NCBI GenBank assembly: GCA_938073895.1
Contig: CALJFB010000005.1
Location: forward strand, 1 to 64,000
Source: an uncultured Flavobacteriaceae bacterium
Lineage (GTDB): Bacteria; Bacteroidota; Bacteroidia; Flavobacteriales; Flavobacteriaceae
Direction: 5' to 3'
Length of the DNA: 64,000 nt
A model generated the notes under the pieces. The model did not search any database, was not told where the DNA came from, and saw only the letters and a list, made by a program, of their open reading frames with translations. Shown one piece after another: positions 54,848-63,711 of this stretch; position 1 is the stretch's first letter, and every line of letters begins with the position of its first letter. Made by a program: the position numbers and the translations under genes.

Positions 54848-55714
54848 ATGGCTTCAGGATTTTTTGCTTTATTAGATGATATTGCAGTATTAATGGACGA
54901 TGTTTTGGTAATGAGTAAAATTACCACCAAAAAAACGGCTGGTATTCTAGGCGACGATTTGGCTGTTAATGCAGAGAAAGCATCAGGTTTTGTATCTTCT
55001 AGAGAACTTCCTGTATTATGGGCTATTACTAAAGGTTCTTTTTTAAACAAAATTATTATTTTACCTATTGCGTTTTTATTAAGTGCTTTTTTACCTTGGG
55101 CTGTAACTTTAATCCTGGTTTTAGGTGGCGTATATTTAGCTTTTGAAGGTGCCGAAAAAATATACGAATTTTTTGTGCCTCATAATTCAATAGCTAAAAA
55201 AGATCTTGTAGCATTATCTCCTGAAGAAACTTTAGAGTTTGAAAAAACAAAAGTTAAATCTGCTATTTTAACTGATTTTATCTTGTCTGTAGAAATTGTA
55301 ATTATTGCTTTAGGAACCGTTTTAGATAAGCCTTTAATATTTCAAATAATGGTAGTTTCTATAGTTGCAATAATTGCAACTGTTGGTGTTTATGGAATTG
55401 TAGCTTTAATTGTAAGAATGGACGATTTTGGTTTTGCTTTAATTAAGTTAAATAAAAAAGGTAAAGGTGTTTTATATTATATAGGTCAATTTTTTGTTCA
55501 GGCTTTGCCTAAGTTAGTAAAAGCATTATCTGTTATTGGAACTTTAGCTTTAATTTTAGTTGCTGGCGGAATTTTTAAACATAATATCGATAAAATTCAT
55601 CATTTATTTATTAATTGGCCATCATTATTAAGCGATTTTGCAGCAGGATTAGCTGTTGGTTTTAGTGCGCTTGTTGTTTTTAAGGCCATTAAAAACTTAT
55701 TATTTAAGAAGTAA
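54848..55714 (+). CDS. DUF808 family membrane protein
   Basis: A 288-residue inner-membrane protein. The N-terminus MASGFFALLDDIAVLMDDVLVMSKITTKKTAGILGDDLAVNAEK is the signature of DUF808 (YedI family). About five to six hydrophobic segments follow, including FLLSAFLPWAVTLILVLGGVYLAFEGAEKI and a glycine-rich helix near the end (FAAGLAVGFSALVVF). Function is unknown despite a broad distribution. It is likely cotranscribed with pssA, which may only reflect chance, and ends before a shared terminator region. Confidence 0.9.
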   Translation: MASGFFALLDDIAVLMDDVLVMSKITTKKTAGILGDDLAVNAEKASGFVSSRELPVLWAITKGSFLNKIIILPIAFLLSAFLPWAVTLILVLGGVYLAFEGAEKIYEFFVPHNSIAKKDLVALSPEETLEFEKTKVKSAILTDFILSVEIVIIALGTVLDKPLIFQIMVVSIVAIIATVGVYGIVALIVRMDDFGFALIKLNKKGKGVLYYIGQFFVQALPKLVKALSVIGTLALILVAGGIFKHNIDKIHHLFINWPSLLSDFAAGLAVGFSALVVFKAIKNLLFKK

Positions 55715-55930
55715 GTTTGTTTTAAGTAATAAAACAATTTATTACTAAAGCATTAAATCGCTATAAATTATAAAGTTTCTTTCTCAGTCTATTATAACTC
55801 CAAGTTAACTCATCTATTAAAGTGAGTTTTTAAGTTTACACATGTTTATTCCAAGCTAAATCTTTTTTATTTTATTAAATAAAGTTTTGTAGAAAATTAT
55901 TTCGGTTAACCAAAGGTTTTATAAACAAAT

Positions 55931-55970
55931 AAAAAGCGCCATTAAACAAGTGGTTAATGGCGCTTTTTTT
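55931..55970. terminator. bidirectional intrinsic terminator
   Basis: A 15-bp perfect stem AAAAAGCGCCATTAA/TTAATGGCGCTTTTT (55931-55945, 55954-55968) with an 8-nt loop, between DUF808 and the GSII gene. A weaker AACTCA/TGAGTT hairpin about 110 nt upstream may also act on DUF808. Confidence 0.92.
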
Positions 55971-55995
55971 TATTTATATAATAACTAAAAGTATG

Positions 55996-57015
55996 TTAGT
56001 CAATATTAGCAGATTTTACTGTTTTAACAATTCTAGCTGCAACTTTATATGGATCTGCGTTAGAAGCAGGTCTTCTATCTTCTAGCCAACCTTTCCAGTC
56101 TTTTTCAACGGTAATAATTGGAATTCTAATAGACGCACCACGATCAGAAATTCCATAACTAAAGTCGTTAATAGAAGCAGTTTCGTGATCTCCAGTTAAA
56201 CGTTGTTCGTTAAATTCTCCGTAAACAGCAATATGTTCTTTTACTACAGGTCTAAATGCTTCACAAATTTTCTCGTAAGTTTCACGGGAACCACAAGTTC
56301 TTAGAGTTGTGTTAGAGAAGTTAGCGTGCATTCCAGAACCATTCCAGTCTAAGTCTTTACCTAATGGTTTTGGATGGTATTCTATATAGTAACCATAGCT
56401 TTCTGTTAAGCGATCTAATAAATAACGAGAAACCCAGATTTCGTCTCCAGCAATTTTAGCGCCTTGTGCAAATAATTGGTATTCCCATTGTCCAGATGCA
56501 ACTTCTTGGTTAATTCCTTCAAAGTTTAATCCAGCATCAATACATAAATCAGCATGTTCTTCAACAATATTTCTACCATGCGTATGTCTTCCACCAACAG
56601 AGCAGTAATACATTCCTTGTGGAGCAGGATATCCACCAACAGGGAAACCTAATGGTAATTCTGTAGCTCTATCCATAATAAAGTATTCTTGCTCAAAACC
56701 AAACCAGAAATCGTTGTCATCATCGTCAATTCCAGCTCTTCCGTTAGATGTATGTGGTGTTCCATCAGCATTTAAAACTTCAGTCATTACCAAAAAAGCA
56801 TCTCTACGTGCAGGATCTGGATAAATAGCAACAGGTTTTAGTAAACAGTCCGAATTATCTCCAATAGCTTGACGTGTAGAACTTCCATCAAAAGACCACA
56901 TTGGGCAATCTTCTAAAGTTCCGTTAAAGTCGTTAACAACTTTAGTTTTGCTTCTCATATTCTGTGTCGGTTTATAACCATCTAGCCAGATATACTCTAA
57001 TTTTGTTTTAGCCAT
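55996..57015 (-). CDS. glutamine synthetase, type II (eukaryotic-like)
   Basis: GS condenses ammonia and glutamate to glutamine using ATP. The 339-residue protein is the short GSII type. Evidence is LEYIWLDGYKPTQNMRSKTKV at the start, CPMWSFDGSSTRQA, the active-site WFGFEQEYFIMD, and the later GINQEVASGQWEYQLF, GSGMHANFSN and RGASIRIPI. Bacterial GSI (about 470 residues) carries an adenylylation loop that is absent here. It is divergently transcribed from a GSIII gene; the 178-bp gap has a TATCTTTG -7 box for this gene (57048-57055) and an inverted repeat over its -33 region. Confidence 0.95.
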   Translation of the reverse strand: MAKTKLEYIWLDGYKPTQNMRSKTKVVNDFNGTLEDCPMWSFDGSSTRQAIGDNSDCLLKPVAIYPDPARRDAFLVMTEVLNADGTPHTSNGRAGIDDDDNDFWFGFEQEYFIMDRATELPLGFPVGGYPAPQGMYYCSVGGRHTHGRNIVEEHADLCIDAGLNFEGINQEVASGQWEYQLFAQGAKIAGDEIWVSRYLLDRLTESYGYYIEYHPKPLGKDLDWNGSGMHANFSNTTLRTCGSRETYEKICEAFRPVVKEHIAVYGEFNEQRLTGDHETASINDFSYGISDRGASIRIPIITVEKDWKGWLEDRRPASNADPYKVAARIVKTVKSANID

Positions 57016-57047
57016 AATACTTTATGTATTTATATTTAAATTCTCTG

Positions 57048-57055
57048 CAAAGATA
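57048..57055 (-). promoter_or_regulatory. -7 promoter box of the GSII gene
   Basis: TATCTTTG on the minus strand matches TAnnTTTG. The -33 position holds no TTG but is covered by the ACCCTA/TAGGGT inverted repeat. Confidence 0.55.
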
Positions 57056-57069
57056 TATTAAATTGAATG

Positions 57070-57088
57070 ACCCTAAAAAAAATAGGGT
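57070..57088. promoter_or_regulatory. operator-like inverted repeat between GSII and GSIII
   Basis: ACCCTA (57070-57075) and TAGGGT (57083-57088) form a perfect 6-bp inverted repeat around a 7-nt A tract. A further TAGGGT half-site lies at 57136-57141, near the -33 region of the GSIII promoter (-7 box TATTTTTG at 57169-57176). The arrangement suggests a shared nitrogen regulator; its identity is unknown. Confidence 0.5.
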
Positions 57089-57168
57089 ATTTTTTGTGTT
57101 GAATTGTAAGAATATGTATTTACCTCTATAAAAATTAGGGTTAATTTATTTTTAATGATTAATTTAGG

Positions 57169-57176
57169 TATTTTTG
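57169..57176 (+). promoter_or_regulatory. -7 promoter box of the GSIII gene
   Basis: TATTTTTG matches TAnnTTTG 17 nt before the GSIII ATG. No TTG is found at the -33 position, in keeping with activator-dependent transcription. Confidence 0.5.
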
Positions 57177-57193
57177 GTTAAAATTTTTGGGGT

Positions 57194-59380
57194 ATGACTA
57201 ATTTTAGATTCAATGCAGTAGAAACTGTTTTAAAACGAAAAGCTATAAAAGTGAAATCGTTAAAAAAGCGGTCGGAACATTTTGGTAAAAAAGTATTTAA
57301 CTTTAATACCATGCGCCAGTATGTTACAGCAAATGCAGTAGATCAAGTTTTAGATGCGGTTAAAAGCAGAAAAAAAATAAAAGAAAGCACTGCAGATTTA
57401 ATAGCTTTAGGAATGAAAGAATGGGCTATATCTAAAGGTGTAACACATTACACGCATTGGTTTCAGTCTTTAACAGGTGCAACTGCCGAAAAACACGATG
57501 CATTTCTTCAGATTTTAGATAATGGTTTAGCTATAGAGCAATTTGAAGGCATACAATTAATACAGCAAGAACCCGAAGCGTCTAGTTTTCCAAGTGGTAG
57601 CGTAAGAGATGCTTTTGAGGCTAGAGGTTATTCGGCTTGGGATCCATCTTCTCCAGCATTTATATATGGAACTACATTGTGTATTCCAACAATTTTTGTG
57701 TCTTATACAGGCGAAGCTTTAGACCATAAAACACCTTTGTTGCGTGCTATACATAGCGTAGATGATGCATCTGTGGCAGTTTGTAAATATTTTGATAAAA
57801 ATGTTAAACGTGTTGAAGCGTCTTTGGGTTGGGAACAGGAATTTTATTTAATAGATCGTGCTTTGGTAAACGCCAGACCAGATTTATTATTAACAGGACG
57901 AACTTTAGTGGGGCAATCTGCTGCAAAAGGTCATCAGATTAACGATAATTATTTTGGAACTATTCCAAACCGAGTGATGTCTTTCCTTAGAGATTTAGAA
58001 GACCAATGTATAGCGCTTGGTATTCCTGTAAAAACAAGACATAATGAAGCAGCGCCAAATCAGTTTGAATTGGCACCAATTTTTGAAGAAGCAAATTTAT
58101 CTGTAGATCATAATTCTTTAGTTATGGATGTTATGGATAAAGTTGCCGAACGTCATTTTTTTAAAGTTTTATTTCACGAAAAGCCTTTCGATCATTTAAA
58201 TGGTTCTGGTAAGCATAACAACTGGAGTTTATCTACAGATACTGGCATAAATTTATTGCGACCTGGAAAAACACCAATGGGAAATCTTCAGTTTTTAGCA
58301 TTTTTTATAAATACAATTAAAGCAGTAAAAGATTACGAGTCGCTTTTGCGTGCATCAATAGCATCTGCAAGTAACGATTTAAGATTAGGAACTAATGATG
58401 CGCCACCAAATATAATGTCGGTTTTTATAGGCCAAAAATTAACAAAAGTGCTTCAGCAGTTAGAGAAAGTTACCAAAGGGAAATTGTCTCCCGAAGAGAA
58501 AACCGATTTAAAATTAAATGTTATTGGTAAAATTCCTGAGATTCTATTGGATAATACAGATAGAAACAGGACATCGCCTTTTGCTTTCACAGGAAATAAA
58601 TTCGAATTTAGAGCTGTAGGATCAAAAGCAAGTTGCGCTAATCCAATGACGGTTTTAAACACTATTGTGGCTAAACAATTAATAGATTTTAAAGTTGAGG
58701 TAGATAGCTTAATAAATAAGCAAGACCTGCCAAAAGACGATGCTATATTTAATGTATTAAGAGATTATATTAAATCCTGTAAGCCTATATTATATGATGG
58801 CAATAATTATTCTGAAACTTGGGCAAAAGAAGCTAAAAGGCGTGGCTTAAGTTATTCTACAAATACGCCAGAAGCTTTAAAAGCTGTTTTATTACCAAAA
58901 CACGTTGCTCTGTTTCAGGACTTAAATGTAATGACAGCTCAAGAAATAAAAGCACGATTAGAGATAGATTTGGAAGATTATGTTAAAAGACTTCAAATAG
59001 AAGGACGCGTTTTGTCTGAATTGGTTTTAAATCATATTATTCCATCAAGTGTGGCATATCAAAATATATTATTAAAAAACGTAAAACAAATGCAATCCGT
59101 TTTTCCAGAAGATTATAAGTTACATGCTAAGTCTCAAATAGATTTAATAGCATCAATTTCTAAACATTTACGTGTTGTTAAAACCGAAATGGATATTATG
59201 GTGCAAGCCAGAAAAAAGGCTAATGTGGTAGATAATCTTCAAAATAAAGCAATTATGTATTGTAATTCTGTAAGAGCACGTTTTGAAGATATTAGATATC
59301 ATTCTGATAAATTAGAATTAATTGTAGAAGATAAGCTATGGACCATACCAAAATATCGAGAGTTATTATATACTAAATAA
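57194..59380 (+). CDS. glnN: glutamine synthetase, type III
   Basis: A 728-residue GSIII, the large dodecameric glutamine synthetase typical of Bacteroidota and cyanobacteria. Motifs include RGYSAWDPSSPAFIYG (GSIII N-terminal signature), GWEQEFYLIDR (metal-binding Glu), APNQFELAPIF, HEKPFDHLNGSGKHNNWSLST, the region of active-site Arg at LRLGTNDAPPNIMS and FEFRAVGSKASCANPMTV. The C-terminal helical extension (about 600-728) is usual. It is divergent from the GSII gene with an operator-like element between them, so both isoenzymes could be controlled by one regulator. The symbol glnN follows common use for GSIII. Confidence 0.96.
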   Translation: MTNFRFNAVETVLKRKAIKVKSLKKRSEHFGKKVFNFNTMRQYVTANAVDQVLDAVKSRKKIKESTADLIALGMKEWAISKGVTHYTHWFQSLTGATAEKHDAFLQILDNGLAIEQFEGIQLIQQEPEASSFPSGSVRDAFEARGYSAWDPSSPAFIYGTTLCIPTIFVSYTGEALDHKTPLLRAIHSVDDASVAVCKYFDKNVKRVEASLGWEQEFYLIDRALVNARPDLLLTGRTLVGQSAAKGHQINDNYFGTIPNRVMSFLRDLEDQCIALGIPVKTRHNEAAPNQFELAPIFEEANLSVDHNSLVMDVMDKVAERHFFKVLFHEKPFDHLNGSGKHNNWSLSTDTGINLLRPGKTPMGNLQFLAFFINTIKAVKDYESLLRASIASASNDLRLGTNDAPPNIMSVFIGQKLTKVLQQLEKVTKGKLSPEEKTDLKLNVIGKIPEILLDNTDRNRTSPFAFTGNKFEFRAVGSKASCANPMTVLNTIVAKQLIDFKVEVDSLINKQDLPKDDAIFNVLRDYIKSCKPILYDGNNYSETWAKEAKRRGLSYSTNTPEALKAVLLPKHVALFQDLNVMTAQEIKARLEIDLEDYVKRLQIEGRVLSELVLNHIIPSSVAYQNILLKNVKQMQSVFPEDYKLHAKSQIDLIASISKHLRVVKTEMDIMVQARKKANVVDNLQNKAIMYCNSVRARFEDIRYHSDKLELIVEDKLWTIPKYRELLYTK

Positions 59381-59405
59381 ATGCTTCAATTTTAAATAGA
59401 ATAAA

Positions 59406-59413
59406 TATATTTG
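59406..59413 (+). promoter_or_regulatory. -7 promoter box of the purM-like gene
   Basis: TATATTTG matches TAnnTTTG and lies 19 nt before the ATG at 59433. No TTG at the right spacing was found. Confidence 0.5.
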
Positions 59414-59432
59414 CATCATAAAATCAATTGTT

Positions 59433-60611
59433 ATGAGTCAAGAAATTAGTAAACGATATGCGCAACGTGGTGTTTCAGCTTCAAAAGAAGATGTGCATAA
59501 TGCTATAAAAAACATAGACAAAGGTCTGTTTCCAAAGGCATTTTGTAAAATCGTACCTGATTACTTAACTAACAACGAAGATTATTGTTTAATAATGCAT
59601 GCAGATGGCGCAGGAACAAAATCGTCTTTAGCCTACATGTACTGGAAAGAAACTGGAGATTTATCGGTTTGGAAAGGTATTGCTCAAGATGCTTTAATAA
59701 TGAATATAGACGATTTGTTATGTGTTGGTGCAACAGATAATATTATGTTATCTTCTACAATTGGAAGAAATAAAAGTGTAATTACAGGTGAAGTGCTTTC
59801 TGCCATTATTAACGGAACAGAAGAGTTAATTAAAGATTTAAAAGGTTTTGGAGTAACTATTCATTCTACAGGTGGCGAAACCGCCGATGTAGGAGATTTA
59901 GTACGAACTATTATTGTAGACTCTACTGTTACAGCACGTATGAAACGTTCTGATGTTATAGATAATGCAAACATTAAACCAGGCGATGTAATTGTTGGTT
60001 TAGAAAGTTTTGGACAAGCAAATTACGAAACATCTTACAATGGTGGTATGGGTTCTAATGGATTAACGTCTGCTAGACACGATGTTTTTGATAAGTATTT
60101 AGCAACAAAATATCCAGAAAGTTTTGATGCTGCAGTGCCAGAAGATTTAGTGTATTCTGGAAAAGTAAAATTAACAGATGCAGTTGTAGATTCTCCAATA
60201 GATGCAGGTTTATTAGTGTTATCTCCAACACGAACTTATGCGCCAATTATAAAAGAAATTTTATCTAAATTTAAAAGTAATGTGGTTCACGGAATGGTAC
60301 ATTGTTCTGGTGGCGCACAAACTAAAATACTTCACTTTATAGATAATTTACATATTGTAAAAGATAATATGTTTAATGTACCGCCATTATTTAAATTAAT
60401 ACAGGAGCAATCTAAAACAGATTGGAAAGAAATGTATCAAGTATTTAACTGTGGACATAGAATGGAATTATATGTGTCTCCAGAAGTTGCGCAAGATATT
60501 ATTGCAATTTCTAAATCGTATAATGTAAATGCTCAAATTATTGGTAGAGTAGAAGCGTCAGAAAGTAAAAAACTTACAATAGAGAGCGAATTTGGAACGT
60601 TTAACTACTAA
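59433..60611 (+). CDS. purM: phosphoribosylformylglycinamidine cyclo-ligase, Bacteroidota type
   Basis: PurM closes the imidazole ring of FGAM with ATP to make AIR in purine synthesis. The 392-residue protein has the AIRS N-terminal domain with YAQRGVSASKEDVHNAIKNI, DYCLIMHADGAGTKSSLAYM and IAQDALIMNIDDLLCVGA. The C-terminal AIRS domain includes IHSTGGETADVGD, KPGDVIVGLESFGQANYETSYNGG and HGMVHCSGGAQTKIL. It is longer than E. coli PurM (345) with the 'AIR synthase related protein' layout I associate with Bacteroidota. No other purine genes adjoin it; guaA lies far upstream. Confidence 0.9.
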   Translation: MSQEISKRYAQRGVSASKEDVHNAIKNIDKGLFPKAFCKIVPDYLTNNEDYCLIMHADGAGTKSSLAYMYWKETGDLSVWKGIAQDALIMNIDDLLCVGATDNIMLSSTIGRNKSVITGEVLSAIINGTEELIKDLKGFGVTIHSTGGETADVGDLVRTIIVDSTVTARMKRSDVIDNANIKPGDVIVGLESFGQANYETSYNGGMGSNGLTSARHDVFDKYLATKYPESFDAAVPEDLVYSGKVKLTDAVVDSPIDAGLLVLSPTRTYAPIIKEILSKFKSNVVHGMVHCSGGAQTKILHFIDNLHIVKDNMFNVPPLFKLIQEQSKTDWKEMYQVFNCGHRMELYVSPEVAQDIIAISKSYNVNAQIIGRVEASESKKLTIESEFGTFNY

Positions 60612-60631
60612 CTTTAAATATTAGTTGTGTT

Positions 60632-61582
60632 ATGAAATTGTTTGTTAAATTATTTTGTTTCTTATTTTGTGTAATATCTTATGGGCAAAGTGGTCAAATA
60701 ATAACCAGTAAACCAATTGCAGATTCATTAAAAACCTGGCAATTTAAAAATAAAGCAGGCATAGATTTAAGCGAGGTTACTTTTGTAAATTGGAATGCTG
60801 GTGGATCTAATTCAATATCTGCTTTATCTAGTTTATTATCTACATTAGTGTACAAAAAAGAACGTTTAACATGGGTTAATCGCGGTGTTTTTAGGCTTGG
60901 AGGAAACAAACAAGAATCTCAGCGAATTAGAAAAACAGACGATGCCTTAGAATTAACATCTAATATAGGTTACCAAAAAGATAGCTTATCTAATTGGTAT
61001 TATTCTGGTAGATTTAATTTAAAAACGCAATTGCTTCACGGTTTTAGTTATCCAGATAGAGAAAACCCTATTTCTAAGTTTTTTGCGCCAGGTTATATTT
61101 TTCTTGGAATTGGTGCAGAATATGGTAAAAGAATAGAAGAATGGTCTGTTTATGTATCGCCTTTAACCTATAAAGGAACTATGGTTTTAGATAGAGAATT
61201 AGCAAATTCTGGTGCATTTGGTGTAGAACCAGCAGTTTACGATGTTGATGGGAATTTAATTAAAAAAGGAAAACGAAATAGATCAGAATTAGGACTTTAT
61301 TTTATAGCCACTTATCAAGCAAATTTATTTGAAAATATTAACATTAGAAGTCAGACAGAATTGTATTCGGATTATGTTAATAGTTTTGGAAATATTGATG
61401 TAAATTGGGAGATTTTATTTGATTTTAAAGTTAACGATTTTGTTAGAGCAGCATTAGGTTCTCACTTAATTTACGATGATGATGTAGATGCTTTTGAAGA
61501 AATAAATGGTAAGCAAATTAACAAAGGTCCAAAAGTACAATGGAAACAAATTCTTGGCGTTGGTGTTACCATGGATTTTTAG
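60632..61582 (+). CDS. DUF3078 outer-membrane beta-barrel protein
   Basis: A 316-residue exported protein. The signal peptide is LFVKLFCFLFCVISYGQ. The DUF3078 motif ILSEVTFVNWNAGGSNSISAL-like segment appears at about 45-66 (FKNKAGIDLSEVTFVNWNAG), and SSLLSTLVYKKERLTWVNRG and beta-rich strands follow up to the terminal MDF. The aromatic end and alternating pattern fit an outer-membrane barrel. Function is unknown. It starts 20 nt after purM but that link is probably positional. Its 3' end overlaps the convergent ABC ATPase gene by 4 nt. Confidence 0.87.
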   Translation: MKLFVKLFCFLFCVISYGQSGQIITSKPIADSLKTWQFKNKAGIDLSEVTFVNWNAGGSNSISALSSLLSTLVYKKERLTWVNRGVFRLGGNKQESQRIRKTDDALELTSNIGYQKDSLSNWYYSGRFNLKTQLLHGFSYPDRENPISKFFAPGYIFLGIGAEYGKRIEEWSVYVSPLTYKGTMVLDRELANSGAFGVEPAVYDVDGNLIKKGKRNRSELGLYFIATYQANLFENINIRSQTELYSDYVNSFGNIDVNWEILFDFKVNDFVRAALGSHLIYDDDVDAFEEINGKQINKGPKVQWKQILGVGVTMDF

Positions 61583-62226
61583 GTTATATAATGCAGTTTT
61601 TCTAAGTCTTCTTTTGTTTTTATTTCTTTCATGTTTCCTTTATCTAAAAAATAAATAGTATCACTTAATCTTAAAATCGGTCTAAATATATGGTCCGATA
61701 TTATAATAGCTTTATGCTTTTTTTCTTGAGCTAGTAAGGCTTCAATTTTTTCAACATAAATTGGCGATAAGTGATTAAAAGGTTCGTCTAATAGTACTAA
61801 GTCTACATCTCGCATTAGCGTTAAGTAAATTTCAATAATACGTCTTTCGCCACCAGATAATGTTTTTATCTTTTGATTAGCATTAATTTTTAGTTCGGAA
61901 AACTTATTAAAGAATATATTTAAGTCTAAATTGTAAAATGTAAAGGCTTTTTTTACCGAAATGCCTTTTGGTATAAGTCTTTTTTGATGTAAATAACTTG
62001 CTCTCTTACAAGAAAAAAGCGGCTTTAAATAAACGTTGTCATTTAGTCTTATATAAGAATTTTGAGATTTAAGATGTCCAAATATTACATTAAATAAACT
62101 GCTTTTTCCACTGCCATTTCTTCCTAATAATCCTGTTATTTTGCCAGTTTCGGCTTTTAAATAAACACTATTTAATATTTTAGTAGTGCCATAATAAAGT
62201 TCAATACTATCAGTTTCAAAAATCAT
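61579..62226 (-). CDS. ABC transporter ATP-binding protein of a two-gene system
   Basis: A 215-residue single ABC ATPase. Walker A is GLLGRNGSGKSSLFNVIFG (about 33-51), the signature is KTLSGGERRIIEIYL, Walker B is DVDLVLLDEPFNHLSP, and the H-loop is in IIISDHIF. It overlaps by 4 nt with the upstream small membrane-protein gene, so it should be translated together with it. The substrate is unknown. The ATPase is shorter than typical exporters' (about 230-300), and no large permease is nearby. Confidence 0.9.
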   Translation of the reverse strand: MIFETDSIELYYGTTKILNSVYLKAETGKITGLLGRNGSGKSSLFNVIFGHLKSQNSYIRLNDNVYLKPLFSCKRASYLHQKRLIPKGISVKKAFTFYNLDLNIFFNKFSELKINANQKIKTLSGGERRIIEIYLTLMRDVDLVLLDEPFNHLSPIYVEKIEALLAQEKKHKAIIISDHIFRPILRLSDTIYFLDKGNMKEIKTKEDLEKLHYIT

Positions 62227-62516
62227 AAAAATAGAAATAAGCTAAAAATTAATATACTAATAAAACTATCCAGTAAATAAGTACCTAAAATAAGTTGCCA
62301 TTGTTTTACGCCCAAATTTTGGTAAAATATAAAATCTGATTTGTATTTGCTTTCGTTTAAAATATACCAAGCAAATAGTAGTAGTGCCATTTTGAGTAAA
62401 AAAATAATAAACAAAGGAATTTTAAAACTTAAAAGAAAAATAGATACTAGTATAGAAGTGAAACTAATAGGTTTGTAAAAAATAAAAATTGCAGAAAGGA
62501 GTTTTGGCATAAACAT
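62223..62516 (-). CDS. small membrane protein, candidate partner of the ABC ATPase
   Basis: About 97 residues if translation starts at the ATG at 62516 (MFMPKLLSAIFIFYKP); the track start at 62546 is a TTG and would put KSFNKQ ahead of it. Three hydrophobic segments are visible: SILVSIFLLSFKIPLFIIFLL, MALLLFAWYIL and LLDSFISILIFSLFLFL. The middle has the motif FIFYQNLGVKQWQLILGTYLL. Its stop overlaps the ATPase start by 4 nt. I know similar small hypothetical proteins beside such ATPases in Bacteroidota but no characterised function. A minimal permease or regulatory subunit is inferred. Confidence 0.7.
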   Translation of the reverse strand: MFMPKLLSAIFIFYKPISFTSILVSIFLLSFKIPLFIIFLLKMALLLFAWYILNESKYKSDFIFYQNLGVKQWQLILGTYLLDSFISILIFSLFLFL

Positions 62517-62610
62517 TTGTTTGTTAAAGCTTTTTAAGCAGTGCAATAGCGTGATAAATATATGGTAAATTAATAAATTATCGTATTTTTACGTTTCAAT
62601 TTACAACTAC

Positions 62611-63687
62611 ATGTTAGAGAAATTACAAATAGTTAAGCAACGTTTTGATGAGGTAAGTGATTTAATCATTCAGCCAGACGTAATTACAGATCAAAAACGT
62701 TACGTACAATTAAACAGAGAATACAAAGATTTAAACGCTTTAATGAAAAAGCGTGAAGAATATATAGAAGCTACAAATAATTTAGCTGAAGCTGAAGAAA
62801 TCCTTGCAGATGGAAGCGATGCCGAAATGGTAGATATGGCAAAAATGCAATATGAAGAAGCTAAAACAGCGATTTCTAATTTAGATGAAGATATTCGTTT
62901 TATGCTAATTCCTAAAGATCCAACAGATGCTAAAAATGCAGTTGTAGAATTAAGAGCAGGAACAGGTGGAGACGAAGCAAGTATTTTTGCTGGAGATTTA
63001 TTTAGAATGTATAGTAAATACTGCCAAAGTAAAGGTTGGAAAGTCGATACCGTAGATTTTAGTGAAGGAACCAATGGCGGATTTAAAGAAATTCAGTTTG
63101 AAGTTTCTGGAGAAGATGTCTACGGAACATTAAAGTTTGAAGCAGGCGTTCATCGTGTGCAACGTGTGCCACAAACAGAAACCCAAGGTAGAGTTCACAC
63201 AAGTGCAGCAACTTGTATGGTATTTCCAGAAGCCGAAGAGTTTGATGTTGAGATAAACCCTAAAGATGTAAGAATAGATTTTTTCTGTTCTTCTGGACCT
63301 GGTGGACAATCGGTAAATACAACTTACTCTGCAGTACGTTTAACTCACGAGCCTACAGGATTAGTAGCGCAATGTCAAGATCAGAAATCACAACATAAAA
63401 ATAAAGAAAAAGCCTTTAAAGTATTAAGATCTAGATTATACGATTTAGAATTAGCAAAAAAACAAGCCGAAGATGCCTTAATAAGAGGTTCTCAAGTAAC
63501 ATCTGGAGATAGAAGTGCTAAAATTAGAACGTACAATTATCCACAAGGTCGTGTAACAGATCATAGAATTGGATTAACACTTTACGATTTACCAAATATT
63601 GTAAATGGAGACATTCAAAAAATTATTGATGAGTTACAGTTGGCAGACAATACAGAAAAATTAAAGGCTAACGATAACGTACTTTAA
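62611..63687 (+). CDS. prfA: peptide chain release factor 1
   Basis: RF1 ends translation at UAA and UAG. The 358-residue protein has the catalytic GGQ loop in [18 protein letters not shown] (about 228-245). The stop-codon tripeptide region is [19 protein letters not shown], with PQT where E. coli RF1 has PAT. The C-terminal [20 protein letters not shown] is also typical. The N-terminal coiled-coil domain spans about 1-100. RF2 would carry SPF at the tripeptide. The length of 358 matches RF1. It is divergent from the ABC pair; a DUF5723 gene follows 24 nt after. Confidence 0.97.
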   Translation: MLEKLQIVKQRFDEVSDLIIQPDVITDQKRYVQLNREYKDLNALMKKREEYIEATNNLAEAEEILADGSDAEMVDMAKMQYEEAKTAISNLDEDIRFMLIPKDPTDAKNAVVELRAGTGGDEASIFAGDLFRMYSKYCQSKGWKVDTVDFSEGTNGGFKEIQFEVSGEDVYGTLKFEAGVHRVQRVPQTETQGRVHTSAATCMVFPEAEEFDVEINPKDVRIDFFCSSGPGGQSVNTTYSAVRLTHEPTGLVAQCQDQKSQHKNKEKAFKVLRSRLYDLELAKKQAEDALIRGSQVTSGDRSAKIRTYNYPQGRVTDHRIGLTLYDLPNIVNGDIQKIIDELQLADNTEKLKANDNVL

Positions 63688-63711
63688 TACTAACCCAAAA
63701 AAAAACTAATC

